Assembly: GCA_949317995.1 (NCBI GenBank)
Contig: OX439043.1
Coordinates: forward strand, 62,718,822-62,782,821
DNA length: 64,000 nucleotides
Origin: Acholoe squamosa
Lineage: Eukaryota > Annelida > Polychaeta > Phyllodocida > Polynoidae
Reading direction: 5' to 3'
Of the stretch, positions 12,373 to 30,000 are shown one piece after another. The position numbers were made by a program, and so were the translations under genes. The notes under the pieces are model-generated. The model searched no databases, was not told where the DNA came from, and was given only the letters and a program-made list of their open reading frames with translations. Numbering within the stretch: position 1 is the stretch's first letter; each line of letters starts with the position of its first letter.

Positions 12373-15300
12373 ATGTCAACTAAAACTGAAGTCAGCCCTG
12401 GAGTATTCACCAAACCACCTCCTCAGGTCTCCAGCGGAAAGCCTGGCCAACTATCAGAGACCCAGCTCAAACAGTATTTTGACCAGGTTGGGCTCTTGTC
12501 ATTATATTTGTTGCTGTATGAAAATACATGGGTCTTAATTGGTAGATGCCATTGCCTATTCAGTATACTGAATAAATTAAAATAGTTTAGGCTATGGGTA
12601 TAACTTATGGAAGTATCCTTCAAAGGTAACTATCTATCTATGGCATATTTACTGTTTAACCAGTGGACAAACTATTAATAGCACATGTACTATGGACACA
12701 ATAGTTCATGACTTAATCATTCTTTTATTCTTATTCTAGGGTTTCTTTATAGTCAATGAGTTATTTGACACTGCTTTGCTTGATGAGGTAAGGGAGGATA
12801 TCTGTGTCCTTGTGGACCAGTTAGCACAAAAACTGTATGACGCAGGCAAGGTGCAATGTAAGTTATCTTATTGATATAAATAGTACGATAATATGAAAAT
12901 AATGATATCGATTAGATTTACCCTGGTATTTTAAAAGAAATGATACCATTGGATCGTGCCATATAGTAAGGATAAAATATAGATATTAGGGGAATGCAAT
13001 TTTATTTCTTTAATATTAAGCATATAGTGTAAATACGAACTTAGGAGCAGCATTCATTTTGAAAAAAAAAAATCATTGGGAAAGGGTATGCATTACAATG
13101 CTGGTAAGAAAAATAAATACATATTTCCATGCTAGATGGTAATTACCATTGCTTTCATTTTTCTTGTGCCCACGTTCAGCCTTGTACAAAGATGAAGGGA
13201 TGTTTGCACGTCTTAGCAAGCTGGAGGAAGATTTCCCAGGAGCTAATATAATCTTACACAAAGGAGGAAAACTCCCACCGGTAAATATATTTCTACTATT
13301 TCAATATTGTGTCCAATAGTTTAGATATACATTTAGGGCACTTCAGTTAAAATGGAAGAAAAAATGGTACAAATGATGCATCAGTGTTTCGACTTTTGAT
13401 ATGTTATGTGGTATTTTTTGGTGAAACTTCTCGTCCCTCTACCAATTGGTGGGAGGGGTGTTTTTCCGCAATTTTTCTTTTCGAGTTTTGATAATGTGTC
13501 AATTTAGTACATTTTGCACCAATACAGTACATTGTACGCGGAACCCCTACCCATAAAAAAATGGGGATTATGTGAATAAAACCTAAAGAATTTAATCAAA
13601 TTTGATATTAAAGGTAAAAGAGTCTATTATGTTTCAGATCCACGGGTATGGATTTCAGAACAATTAAACCCAAAATTGGAAACAATGTTTTTGTGAGTTT
13701 AAAGTTCAGGCAAGCGAGATATACCCACTATTCATAGAAACATTTTTTCTACCTGCTTGAAATTCATGATCCCTGTATATAGCAAACCTGATATTTCAGG
13801 CATTTCGGCGGTTGTGGTCAGATGAGAGACTACTGAATGTGGCAGAACAGGTGTTGGGGACATTAGACATAGTGGGTAACCCCGTGTGGAACCTACGCTG
13901 TAAGACACCCAACAATGAGGCCACCATTGTACCCTGGCACCAAGGTATGCCAGTCTCAGCACTGTAATCTACTTTTACAGAAATGGAAATTAAACTTTAT
14001 TGAAAAATATCATCCCTTCTTACTGCATTATAGTAACAAGTCTAGTCTTACAATAGATGCGGCCTACATGGATGAGGAATCACACAAGGACCTCATATTT
14101 ACTGCATGGATACCACTGTTAGACACAGACGAGAAAAACGGAGGTATGCAGGTAGGATCACAGTTGCTGCTATTCAGGCCATTTAAAAAAAAAAAAAAAA
14201 AAAAAAAACGTTTGAAAAAGTTATGAACACGTTGAAAAACGTTTTAAAACAGTTTTTCAACGTTCGTTTTTGTTTTGTTTTTGTTTTTACCTTAAACCAA
14301 ACCTTTTTACGGAACCTCAAAAACAAATCTTTTTGACCATCTGTTTTGACATGTTTTTTTTTTTTTCGTTTAAAAAGCTTTTGCCAAAGTTAAGAACCAT
14401 CTCAATGTAGTAAAAGGTTTACAAACGGTTTTAATGTTCGTAAAACGTTATTAATTATATTGTTTTGCATAGAAATACGTCTCTATCCTAAGATAAAAGC
14501 ATTTTTATTTAACGTTAAAACGTTTTTGGGTGCATCTTTTGACTTTTTTATGTTTAAAACAAAGGTTTGGAGAACTTAGAAACCTAAAAGAACACGTTTT
14601 TTAACATTAAAAACAGTTTTTTGCCAAGCAAGTGGCACATGAATAATGCATTCCCTTTTTCGTCCCTAGATGATCAAGGGTGGTCACCGTCCGGCCCAGG
14701 TGGCAGAACACAAGTGTTGTTATGGTGGTACATGGTATGTCATGTTGGAGGATGAAGAAATGAAGAAATCACTAGGTTAGTGTGAAGGTGACAATAATCA
14801 TTACCCATAAGAGACATGAAACCAGAGGCACGAGGGTATGCTAAAGTGGGGAAGGATGGCATAACCATGTTGTTATAGCAATATCGGGGGGGGGGGGGGT
14901 GGGCCACTCCCTATGTGATCTATAGTAACCATGTGCGTACAAAACCTAGAGGGAAAGGGGTATCTTTTGGGGCTTGTGGGCGGGTACGGCCGGATCCGTT
15001 CAAAGGGGTACATTTTTAGCCATTTTTGGCTAAAAGGGGTTGGGTTTTAGGTCTAAAAAGCGAGCCTATTCTTCAAAAACTTTCAGTGAAAAAGAGGCAG
15101 ATTTTGGTCTTTTTTTCCATTTCTTTAAGTGGTAATACACCAGAAGGGGTAGAGTGTTTATAAATCAACGGTCTCATTGGTACCCGCCAAAAGGGGGTAT
15201 GATTTTTTGCAACTTTTGGTGGAAACCCGTCCAAAGGGGGGGGGGGTGTTTTTTTAAAAATTTGCCCCCCTAAAAGGGGTACCACCTCCAAGGTGATGTA

Positions 15301-17075
15301 CGCACATGGTTTCCATAAATTTAAGAGTGCCCCCCCCCCCCGGAGCAATATAAGGGGTGTGAAATGTTGAAAATTAAATGATTCTGAAGTATACCATATG
15401 ACTTCACGGCAACGTCTAGATAATGTTTTATCAACAGAATAGAGTTATTTAGAGTGGCCCATTGTTCAATATTACAACAATCTTTGGGTGTTCAGGGTTT
15501 GAATTTGATATAGGGATAGTGAATATTAATGGTGAAAGATTTTCTCAGTGGATTTACAGAGATCTTAGGAACTATCTTTTCGACGGCAAATTTTCGAGTT
15601 TCCTAGGATATTCCACACCCATGATTTTGCAATTGAATAGAGTTCAATAAGAAGCATGACGCGTGTGTCAGACATATTTGTGTGGGGTCCCTTTTTGATA
15701 CTTAGAATCTAATAATGCATTGACCATACTGTGTGTATTAATTGACATATGTTTCATTTATTCATCTATTAAATTATCTATGTTGCAGGTTTTGACCCTG
15801 AAGTAGATGCAGTGACGTGCCCTGTTCCATACGGTGGTGCACTTTTGTTTTCAAATATTATACCTCACAGAAGGTTGGTGGAATTCAAAACTAAAGTTAT
15901 TTTTATACTTTACCATATAAAGCTTTGTGCCGAATTTCTAAGTTAAATATAACCACTGTTGCACAGGTCAATGATTCTTTTTTTCTTATATGAAGGTTGT
16001 AGAGCATAGCATTATTTCTAGTAACTATACAATAGAAATTTAAAAAAAACTTGATAAATATTTGAGTAATATAAACCTGTAGTGAAATCGAAATTACATA
16101 ATAAAGTGATCTGTTTTTGTTTTAACTGTAGCTTACCCAATGTATCCCAGGACATTCGCTGGGCCCTGGATCTACGTTTTAACAGGGCTACCACTCCATC
16201 AGGATTGTGGGGACTGAAGGAAGGGGTCAAACTGAGGTCAGAGGCAGACCCCAATATGGCCATAGACTGGGAGGGCTTTGAGGCTGTAGACAGGACCGCT
16301 GCACAGTTTGAAGCTGTTCATACTGTAAGGGCATATCTCTATAGTTTTCTTCTACGGTGGTAAGGAAGGCCAAATAAGTTTTTAAAAATAGAAACAGTTC
16401 AAGTTTCAAAACATAAGTCACAGTTGTGCTTGAGTTGGCAAATTATCAGCTCCCATTTTCAAGTTGAAGAACGCTTTTGACTTTTCATTTTGCACTTTTT
16501 TGTTTAGAGTCGGTGCGTTTTTTGTTGTTTTTTTAAAATCATCTTTAGCTCAGATGGGTCACTGTATCCAATATTATTATACTATTTGGGAAAGACAGAA
16601 CTCCGGACTGAGGGTCACGAGAATTGGCCCACCCTGAGTGTTTTGAGTATGCTGCAGCATTTTACTGGAATCATATGCCGGAAGTAATAAGAGCGATTGG
16701 GGATAAAGATTAATTTAAATCACAAACTAAGGCTGACCTGTTGTTAGAGATTAAAGAGGAATAGCCATTGTATTACATTTCTTTATAGTTATGGGAGCAA
16801 GGTGCTTAACCTTAATCCAGAGATGTCACTCACTGGCCGACAAAAAAAAAAACCAGGAAAACTGGACTTTGGACACATTTTCCCTGGAATTTAATATAAT
16901 TTAATACAGAAGTCTTAGAATAAAAACCAGGAATTCCTGGTAAACCAGGAAATGTGGCATCTCTGTAATCTGCTTAACTGTATCCTCTCGTTCTCCATAT
17001 TGAATATAGGTTTTCTTCTCCATCTTGCAGGAGGAAAAGGAATTTGACACAACCATCCATGGACCATGGATGTAG
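12373..17075 (+). CDS. phytanoyl-CoA dioxygenase (PhyH)-like protein, 9 coding exons
   Basis: Hand-spliced exons are 12373-12486, 12740-12857, 13180-13280, 13800-13944, 14057-14151, 14670-14775, 15789-15873, 16132-16324 and 17031-17075. All are in phase with AG/GT borders, giving 333 residues. The product looks like a non-haem Fe(II)/2-oxoglutarate oxygenase of the PhyH family. It has GFFIVNELF at the domain start and PWHQDAAYM carrying the HxD iron ligands across an exon join (residues about 159-161). It also has AWIPLLDTDEKNGGMQ, then IPHRSLPNVSQDIRWALDLR with the second iron His and the family's typical SxDxRWxxDLRF signature. It ends TIHGPWM. No signal or peroxisomal targeting sequence is evident. 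ATG 12373 may be preceded by an in-frame exon at about 12115-12187 (YYDDLPAGLPPPAPSHNTRV, then GTAAGT), spliced to the AG just before the ATG. An AATAAA lies at 17468-17473. The substrate cannot be inferred. Confidence 0.88.
14185..14640. mobile_element. AACGTT-rich element in PhyH-like intron
   Basis: A poly(A) run (about 14185-14208) is followed by many AAACGTT/AACGTTTT palindromes, ending TTTTTTGCCAAGCAAGTGG. It resembles the larger 49132-50020 element, which ends TTTTTTGCCAAGTGG. Non-coding. Confidence 0.55.
16818..16965. mobile_element. 148-bp MITE, copy 1
   Basis: Ends CAGAGATGTCAC and GTGGCATCTCTG are inverted copies. The same element recurs at 51463-51604 with about 90 percent visual identity. 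It lies in the last intron of the PhyH-like gene. Confidence 0.8.
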
Positions 17076-21159
<4,084 letters not shown>

Positions 21160-24037
21160 TTACATGATGGAACAGGTCTTGCTGCTTTGGTGGGCCATGC
21201 TCATAGCCCCTGCCACGCGTGCCGCTTGAGCCGCTCCTAGCATTTTTCCACGTAGTTTGGTGAGACGAGGTGCATTTTGACCTATAATATGGAATAAGAT
21301 AATATTGAAATAAGTTATGATTACACTCCTCATAGATACCATTTGGATGTTACATAATGTATGATTTGAGATGCAAGAGAAAACTAACAATCACTGACTT
21401 TTTAACTTATGTTCTAACATTTTACAGGTCATATAGATGCACTGTGCCCTTTGCTGTCGTGATGCATGGATGTAGCATATAATTCATCAGGGATGTATTC
21501 ATGCATCATAGCAACATGGCTGATACACACTTAAAAGTTTAATATTATCCACCCATGGGGTGCCAGCGCTAGCACTGCATTGGTGCATAATTTTAAGGAT
21601 TACAGAATTGCTTCAACCTTGAGGCATATGATACTTCCCTTTATAAATGGTAAAAGGTAGTTAAAATAGGTACATACTTTGTGAGAGATCGATACTGGTG
21701 GTCTCCTTGACCAGAGTCGTGGTGTCGTCGATACTCGATATGCGGTCATCCTGAGTCGCGTGCTCCTTGCAGAGCCATAGTATCTTTCCATTGGGCATGT
21801 GGCACTGCGTCAGTCCTCCCATTGAACGTGCTTCGTCTAAGTCTATCATGAACTGGCGGCATTCTTGGTATTCATTTTTGAAGTCTATATCCAAGGAACA
21901 GTTCTATTTTGATAAGAAAGGAATACATCCAATCAGATTTTGAGAACACATTTTCGGCAAATTGAATGCTTTATGCAGTGTCAGATTTAGAGATACTTAC
22001 ATCCCCGTCCTTTTTGTTAGTAGTTTAATTGCATATTTTGCACCCCAAAAATTGCTCAAAGATAGGGGGGGGGGGCATGCCCCCTCCTTTTTCAAATCCT
22101 GGATCTGCCACTATTATGAATTACATCAACCCCAGACTCATCTGGAATCTGGAATGCAACACTGCACTCGCCTAATTCATCATTAGAAATATATCGTTGA
22201 TAAACTGAATGGTAGTTAAAAGTGGACCATACTTACATCTTCCAGCTTCCTGCGTAGCTTGTCACCCTTGTCAGTCGTAAGGCAGGGGCAGTCGATGGAC
22301 GTGTGCTTCAAGATTGCCATCATCCGTGCACCGAATGGAGCGATACGCTCAATGAACTGGTCCATCTCTGGGCCACCTTTATGTGGCACAAGTAGCGGAC
22401 TACCACTTACATGCCAGCCCTGATGATATAGAAAATCATGAACAGCATTATATGTTGGGAAATAACTAAATCAATCTGGAACTCTAGATCGCACTCCTCA
22501 ATGCACACGTCATACTATATGGGAACAAATCTACGTATGCAATAATCGTCATGGTTCCCCACAGTCATTAACCTTTGCCAATATCCTGTATGCTGGCATA
22601 CATATACTAATGATTCTATTGAACTGTTAATTTTATATGTCCTAGCTGCAAAATCAAACATACAGAATTCTTAAATCAAGCATAACAAATTTACAAAATC
22701 GTTTCATTTTGTTAGATACCCACCTGTTCATGCTCACAGAGGATTCTAACAACATAGTGTTCATCATCATTATTGTCTTCCTTCGGTATGAGCGGCTTTC
22801 CCTCAGTATCCTTGTCTTCTTTAGTAGCAAAGTCCATGAAGAAGAGTCTGGGGTACACTATACTTTCAGACAGGTTAGCATACCCACTAACCTGCCGTAA
22901 GAACTTCCTCTGGGCAAGCTCTAATAGTTCCTGTAAGACAAATTATACCTTTAGTGAGCTGTTTATTACACAATTTAAGAACAGTTGCCATCAGCTCCAG
23001 TTAAAAAAGTGATGGAGCACATAAATCCTTTAAATGCTAGATTAGATGCCCAGATATATAGGTTTTATAGAGGAAAGTATAGCTCTTTGGCAGTTGAAAA
23101 TCCATGAAATCAAGGAAAACCCTGAAGACATCCATCCCTGCAGCTCTGACCCTCGCTTGTGTAAATTTTGGTGGCCTCTCCAAGGGCTTTTGTAAATTTT
23201 GTAAAAGGTTTTTTTTTAGGATCTGTGGACGGAGAAGGGTATAAATACCCCCAGCAGGAGGTACATTAGGCCACTTAAAATTGATTATCATCTTTGCGGA
23301 CACTTTTAGAAAAAAAAAAAGGGATGAGGGTTTTATTTTTATTTTTCATAAATTTTCTCAGTGACGAGGGAGGTTAGTTTTTATTTGTCTTAACAATTTT
23401 AGAGATGAGGGAGGCGCTATTTTACAGAGTTACATAGGTCTCGGGTAAAATCCTGGTGAAAAGGAAAATATTTTACTCATACTAAATGATTTTAAAAGTT
23501 TCCAATCAATGGTAGCCACAACTATTGATTTCAGATATGGGATAAGGAATTACTGGGGAATCTAAAGGTGTAAAAATCGACCAAGTAGAACCTTCTGGAT
23601 GGCTTATTATGTTAGGGGCGGAAATCTAACATTTATTTTCACCAAAAATCCTAAGGATGCGAGAATTTGTCATTTTTTTCAAAGATAAAGAAAAAAGGCT
23701 TCATGCGGCCCTTTTTAAAGGGTGCGGGCGGTGTTTGTAAAGCTGATAATCGATTTTAAGTGGCCTTATTCACTACAGTGGCCATATACCATCAAATTCC
23801 AGAGAAGAACTGAGGTAGTGGTCAAGGTGGTAAAAGCTTTGAATTATGATTGAAGAATGCAATGCTGCCTACTTGGAATGCTTGCTGCTGGGCATTATCC
23901 TTGCCTTCGTTCTCGGTCTGCTCCTCTTTCTTTTCCTCTGGGAGCGCCTGTTTGACTGCCTCCACAAGGCGCTCTAGTACAGTGCCGCCCTCATACTGGG
24001 CGTTAATCTTAGGGCTCCCAAGTACCAGCATACCAAC
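21160..24037 (-). CDS. C-terminal conserved region ending in a CaaX-like box
   Basis: Exons 23873-24037, 22724-22930, 22237-22419, 21678-21903 and 21160-21281 encode the last 300 residues. A Lys/Glu-rich linker (PEEKKEEQTENEGKD) leads to a globular part with YPRLFFMDFATKED, VVRILCEHEQGWHVSGSPLL, MDQFIERIAPFGARMMAILK and QCHMPNGKILWLCKEHATQD. From memory, this LCEHExGWH...PNGKxxWLC pattern recurs at the ends of other invertebrate Roco proteins, but I cannot check it here. The tail is basic and Ala/Met-rich (LTKLRGKMLGAAQAARVAGA) and ends SSKTCSIM followed by TAA at 21160-21162. CSIM fits a CaaX prenylation box with Met last, which favours a farnesyl group and membrane attachment. Confidence 0.85.
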
Positions 24038-27000
24038 CTTAAAGGAGGTAAATTATGATATGAACAGCTAATCTACATATGCACACATTGAGAGCAGAGG
24101 GATAAAGAAAGGAAAGTAATCATATCATGTTTAACCAGAGTAGTCAAGATGATCATAAGATTATGGATGTATGAATGAACATTGAAGTTACTGAATGGGA
24201 TCATTTTCCAGAAAGCTAGCATTAGGTCCATTAGTTTAATTTGATGATGTGCTCTTGTTGTACCTCTGATGCCTCCCATGCGTAGCCCTGTCCTACGATG
24301 ACCACGATAATGGGGAGTCGAAGGATACTGGATGCAAAACGTAACTCCATCTGACAGTTCTTGGACTTGGCATACTGTTGTATGACACAAAATAAGTAAT
24401 TTTAGTATTACAGGTAAAGGATTTGTTTAGGTAAATTTGGTAATATTACTAGTGTAGAATAAATGTATCAGTGGCGGATCCAGGGGGGTGGCCCAGGGGG
24501 CCTCCCCCCCCCACCACACAAAAAAAAAGAAAAAAGGAGAGGGAAAAAGGAGAAACAGATGAAAAAAAGAGGGAAAAGAAAAGTGTAGAGGGGGCCCCAA
24601 ACAGGGGGCTTGCAGTGCTCGGGCAACATATAGTACCTCATCAGCTCTCACCAAGTCTTGCCCCCCCCCCCTTCTAGACAATCCTGGATCCACCACTGTG
24701 TATATCATTTTTATTCCCACTTTATTCGTTGATTTATGTTCTCACCTCATCAGAGACACAGGCCACTACGACTTTGGCATGTTTGAGGCCCTCGGCAATA
24801 TCCTCGAAGAGACCACCCTGAAATATAAGCAATTACAAATGTAATAATATATCAAACTGGGAACAATACATCCACATGAATTGCACATAAATTATGTATG
24901 TCTGACAGCTTCTTCTTATTGGTTAACTAAATCATGGAAAATTATAGACTGAGTCAGAGAATGAAAATGAAGCCAGTACATGAATACGCATCTCACCTTT
25001 CTTTTTTTTTTTTAATTCTCAATTACAGAATGGATTCCTACCTGGCCAACTTGTTCAATGTCCATCCAGCAGTCAATACCGTTATCTTCCAGGTGCTTTT
25101 TGAAGCCGCGAGGATCCCCCCAGCCAAGCGCCCCTTCTACTTTCCGTGAACCCTTCTTGATGGCGTCGTGCGAGTTACTCCAGCAGTAACTTAGGAAGCA
25201 CCGCGGGTGCTTAATCTGTTCACATAGATTAATACTGATTATATTGGAGAAATTCTTTATGTGTATACAAAGCAACAGAAAACTTCCTGTGATCACCAGA
25301 TCACCATATTATCAACACTGTACTATAACCGTTCAATGAGTTTAAAAATTGGCATTTTAGATTGCAGGAAAGCCTCTGAAAGGCTATACAAGGTAACCAT
25401 TCTGGTTGTCATTCATAACGACTCAGTTTATGCAGATTAGTATTAGCAGAAACACAGGGCATGAGAACAGCAAGAAAAGAACACTGCACAGCAAATTCAA
25501 ATGGAAAAGCATCAGAATAACTTCATGTGTGGATTTTGATTTGTTTCTACAATACAGTAGCCCGAAGTTGTTGGCAATAGAAAAAAAAAGTTAAATTGAT
25601 GTTAAAAAAGATGTATACTTTCATTTGACTTCCAAACCTGTTTTTTCTTCTCCATAATAACGAGTATTTTTCTTGCCAAGCGCCATTTTGATGTCAGAAT
25701 TTAATTCATTTAATATCAGAGTGTCAGAATTTAATTAATTTAATATCAGAGTGTATACAAACAGGAGAAGCAGGAACAGCGATAAGTAACAGATAATACC
25801 CCTAATTGGAAAAGAGTCAAATATATTGAAATCACTTTTCACCTTATTTATAGGGAGTGACCCTCGTTCCTTTTCGAAGATTAAAGAAGAGGATCTGTGA
25901 CCAGGGTGAAGAAAAGATGGGAAAGGTGACTAAATGTGGTTAACTGAATAACTAGTAACTAGTAAACTGTAAGTTAGAGCATATGAGTTTGACACATTTG
26001 TGGTTAACTTATAATATCGTGTATTTTCACTCAATATAAAGTGGTGCTAATTTGTAAACGATATATGATGCACGCTATAGTTAGCACATTCACACATGTT
26101 GAGTTTAATGCTAGAAGATCAAGTACGTATAATTCCTTATCTATGAAAGAGTGAGAGTTAGTATATCCCAGAGCTTAATCAAACCAAACTTATCTTATTC
26201 TAATACTGAAGTGAAGAAAAAGAAGAACATTCATTATGCCAATGTAATATCACAACTTACCTTTTTCTTGGCTGTTTTTGATGTAATGGACTCCATGAGT
26301 TCAACTTTCTTATGCTGATATCGCTTTGGGTCATTCATCTTGATATAAACCTAAAACATTTAGATGTAGCGCAAAATAAGCTGAGATCTTATTGGCCAAA
26401 ATCCTTCTCTGACACGGGTGGGATTGTAGGATAGCTGTCCAGGACTAGAAAAATCTTGTCAAATATAGGTCACGTAATAGCTATAATCCCACCATACTAG
26501 TAAAGGATTTTAGTACATTTTAGCTAATCCGAACTGGCCGCTAGTAAAAAAATGCAACATGGCATCAAACCAGCGACAAGATTTAAAGTATCAAACAGTT
26601 CATCATCCTCAGTTTAAAGGCCATCTCTTATTCTCATAAACTATCATTTGGTCATAGTGATGCATGCATATAACTCTGTGAGTCTCCTGCCTACTGCCCT
26701 CATACATCATGATAATGCTATGGCACAAGCATTTATAGATACATAATGAAATCAAACAGAATTGTATCATGCAGCTCTAACAGACTTCCTTCACCCTTTA
26801 AATACCGCTGATGCAGGAGTACAGCATGCCAGTAGGTCGTCATGATGCACCAATGAAGTGCTGGCGAGTCGGCTCGCCAACACTTCATTGGAGCACCATG
26901 CCGACCCTCCGAGGGTGTATCAACCCCCATAGGACTGGTATGATGCATGAATCTAGCCCTGGCGAGTAACTCACCAGGGCCACATTCATGCTTCATGACA

Positions 27001-30000
27001 ATCAATGGGTGCATTGATGATCAATGGCTGTGGCATTCAAAGGTTTAGAGGACAACATTAACAGCCTTACCTCAGATGCCATCTGCATACCGATGTCAGT
27101 CTTCTGCCAGTTGTTGCCAGTCAGTACAATCATCTGCATCTTTTTACGTAGTGTGTTTTGCGCATAGTAGAAGACATTGCAGCACTGGTCGTCTTGGACG
27201 AACGAGTCGGATACCATCACCACCACCAGCTGCAATCACACATTTATGTCAAACTTAAGTATTTTATTTTGGAGAATTGTAGTAAATTTCTGTATTTTTC
27301 CTTTCCTATTGTTGCGAATCCTATGTGTTCACTAGTCATTTACATGTTCCAATTAAAACATGAACACAATTATCAAATCATATGAACATTATAATCCTTG
27401 ATATTGATTTATATCAATTATGAAGCGCCATTTGGATTTTTTTAAAATTTTAATTATAGGACCTACACCTTGATAGTAGAAGTGGTAGCACAATAGGCAG
27501 AGTTTGAGTTTAGAGTGATAGCTATCTTTTTACATACCTTGGCATTTTTCATAGTGATTGCTATAGATTTCAAGTCAACGGAATCAGGGTCTTGCGAGAA
27601 CCATCTATAAACGCAGAAACAAAGAAACAGTTATCATGGAACTGCTGACATGCATTCATGATTATATGCTAAAAGGCAAAGTACTGTAAAAAAGCCTACC
27701 GTAATCTCCCGCGTATAAGGCGCAACTTGCGTATAAGGCGCACCTAGAGTTTTGGAAAATTCTCAAAAAATGAAAAATTCATAACTTGAGTTCTACTTAA
27801 TGAATTTTCAAAATTCAAAAACCTATGGGAGCTTGGGCCACCCTGGACCCTCCTGGGCCCCCTTATGTCCTATTATGACCAAGGGGGCATGTAAGATATC
27901 AAATGAAAGGTCTTGGTGTCCCCCTTGTGGATCCAATGAGAACTAAAACCCCCCGTAAAAGACGTGCCTTATACGCGGGAGATTACGGTAATTACAATAC
28001 CATGAATTTATACAGTATTACATTTAACAATGAATCAATATCTACATAATATTTGTCGACACCTACAGGGGTATACCCTGTACGTTTTCCTGGTATTCTG
28101 AATCATTACCGACTGGAGTAAGAGTATTTACAAAGCCATACCTGCCAACAAAAACACTGAGAGCCTCAACGTTTTCTATGATCCAATCCTCTTGTAGGAG
28201 TGATGACAAGAGATCTCATTGGTTCTGAACAAATCACTGATCCAGGCAGATAAATCTTCAGAAAACTGAGTTTGTAGATACGAAATGACCAACTTACACT
28301 TTGTAGCCCTCGTCAGTAAGATCTTGGTAGATTTTGCGGGGTGCCACTTTTTTGTCGTCCTCCCCGATACCCGGTATGTCCTTACCGCAGTAGAAGAGGA
28401 ATACATCAGTCTCCATGTCCGTCTTCAGATCTGACAGGTCCCGCAGGTTCCGTTCCAGGTGCGCATCAAAGTCGGTACTCGAGTCAGGTGGCATGGCCGC
28501 TGTCAAACAAAATGTAGATGTTCTATATCAATATCACTGTCACAAAAAGTACGATTCATTTTGAGTAAATACTCGTTGTCTTTGTATACTGTTTACAGGA
28601 CTAGGACTGTCAATGGCTTATGAAAACTTTCTTTTATAGTTAGGCCACTCCAAAAAAAAAAACACCTTGTTTCTCATCACCAAGTTATGAAAAAATAAAA
28701 AAAAAAACTGACGAGCTGGCTTTTATACTTTTGGCTATTTCTTTTTCTTGTGCCAGACTCATCTGATCACTAGGCTTTGACAAATCTCATCTTTAGGCAT
28801 AGGCATACCTTGGACTTCAGTGAGGGACAGTGTGTGGAAGTACTTGTCACATTGTAAGAACGGTACTTTGAGTTCCACTGCACGGCGAATCTTTGAAGCT
28901 TCAAACATGCAAGGATCATTGGTTCCCTAGAAAAAAAAAGAAAAAGGGGTAAGAGGAGGAAAGAAAAATAGAAAGGAGAAAACCATCAATAATGGTGAAA
29001 GAGTGATAACATTGTATAGGCGATAAATACATGTCATTTTCTTAAAAACATAGGGCACGGGCCTTAGTGGCATGGAATTTCTTCACAATGACTTGGGAGA
29101 GTGCTATGGGGCATGGTGAATACCAACCTACATAGGCATGTGACCTTTTCTTGAATTTTAAAGGGGCAGGACATACATGGGAACCAGAATATGACTTAAT
29201 TCCTTTCCAAAATGGCAAACAAAGAAGAATGATGATAAGTATAAAAACTTTGTTCTTCAACTCCCTCAGGTCCGAATCAGTTGTCCTCTTGAGATGATAA
29301 GTGTCAAAAAAGAGATTGACCAATATACATACCACTTTGACACAGTCTTCACAAGGCACGAGGAAGTCGTAGGTCACCCCGTTGTACGCCTCGGAGATAA
29401 GCGTCTCAAAGACCTCGTGAACAAGGAACAGGAAGTTCTCCGGGCAGTGACCTTGAGCTCTCACCTCCACTTGTGACCCATGCAGCTGCTTCATGAGAGC
29501 GTTATGGGAAGTCTTGTGTAACAGAGAACCTTTCTTCCAAATGATGGAACTGTCGGAGAACTGGGACAACCGGACCTGGTAGGTGTGAATATTAATCCCA
29601 GTTACTTATAGATTTATCTAAGTTACTTGCAAATAAGAGGAAAAACACAATAACATAGGGTTGCATTTTCCTATAAAGAACCAGCACTTGGTGCTTATAT
29701 AAGACTTACCGTAATCTCCCGCGTATAAGGCGCGTCTTATACGCGAATCAGATCGTGACTGGGTCTTATACGCGGGAGGGTAATTGCCTTGAGTTGGGGG
29801 TGCGCCTTATACGCGGGCTGCGCCTTCTACGCGAGAGATTACGGTACGTTTAATATAAAATTAATCGATACTTACATGTAAGTTGATGATTAATTGTTGT
29901 TCCAGGAGCAACGATAGATCGTTGCGGGGTACATAGGAGATGCGCATGCGCAGATCCGTAGATGTCAGACGTCCGCTGGCAGTGAATCAATCGCTGAAAG

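Noticed and set aside
24427-24720. Open frames on both strands around 24.5 kb
   Set aside because: The frames are caused by poly-C/poly-A-rich low complexity between GGATCCAGG and CCTGGATCC inverted ends; likely another small repeat, not coding.
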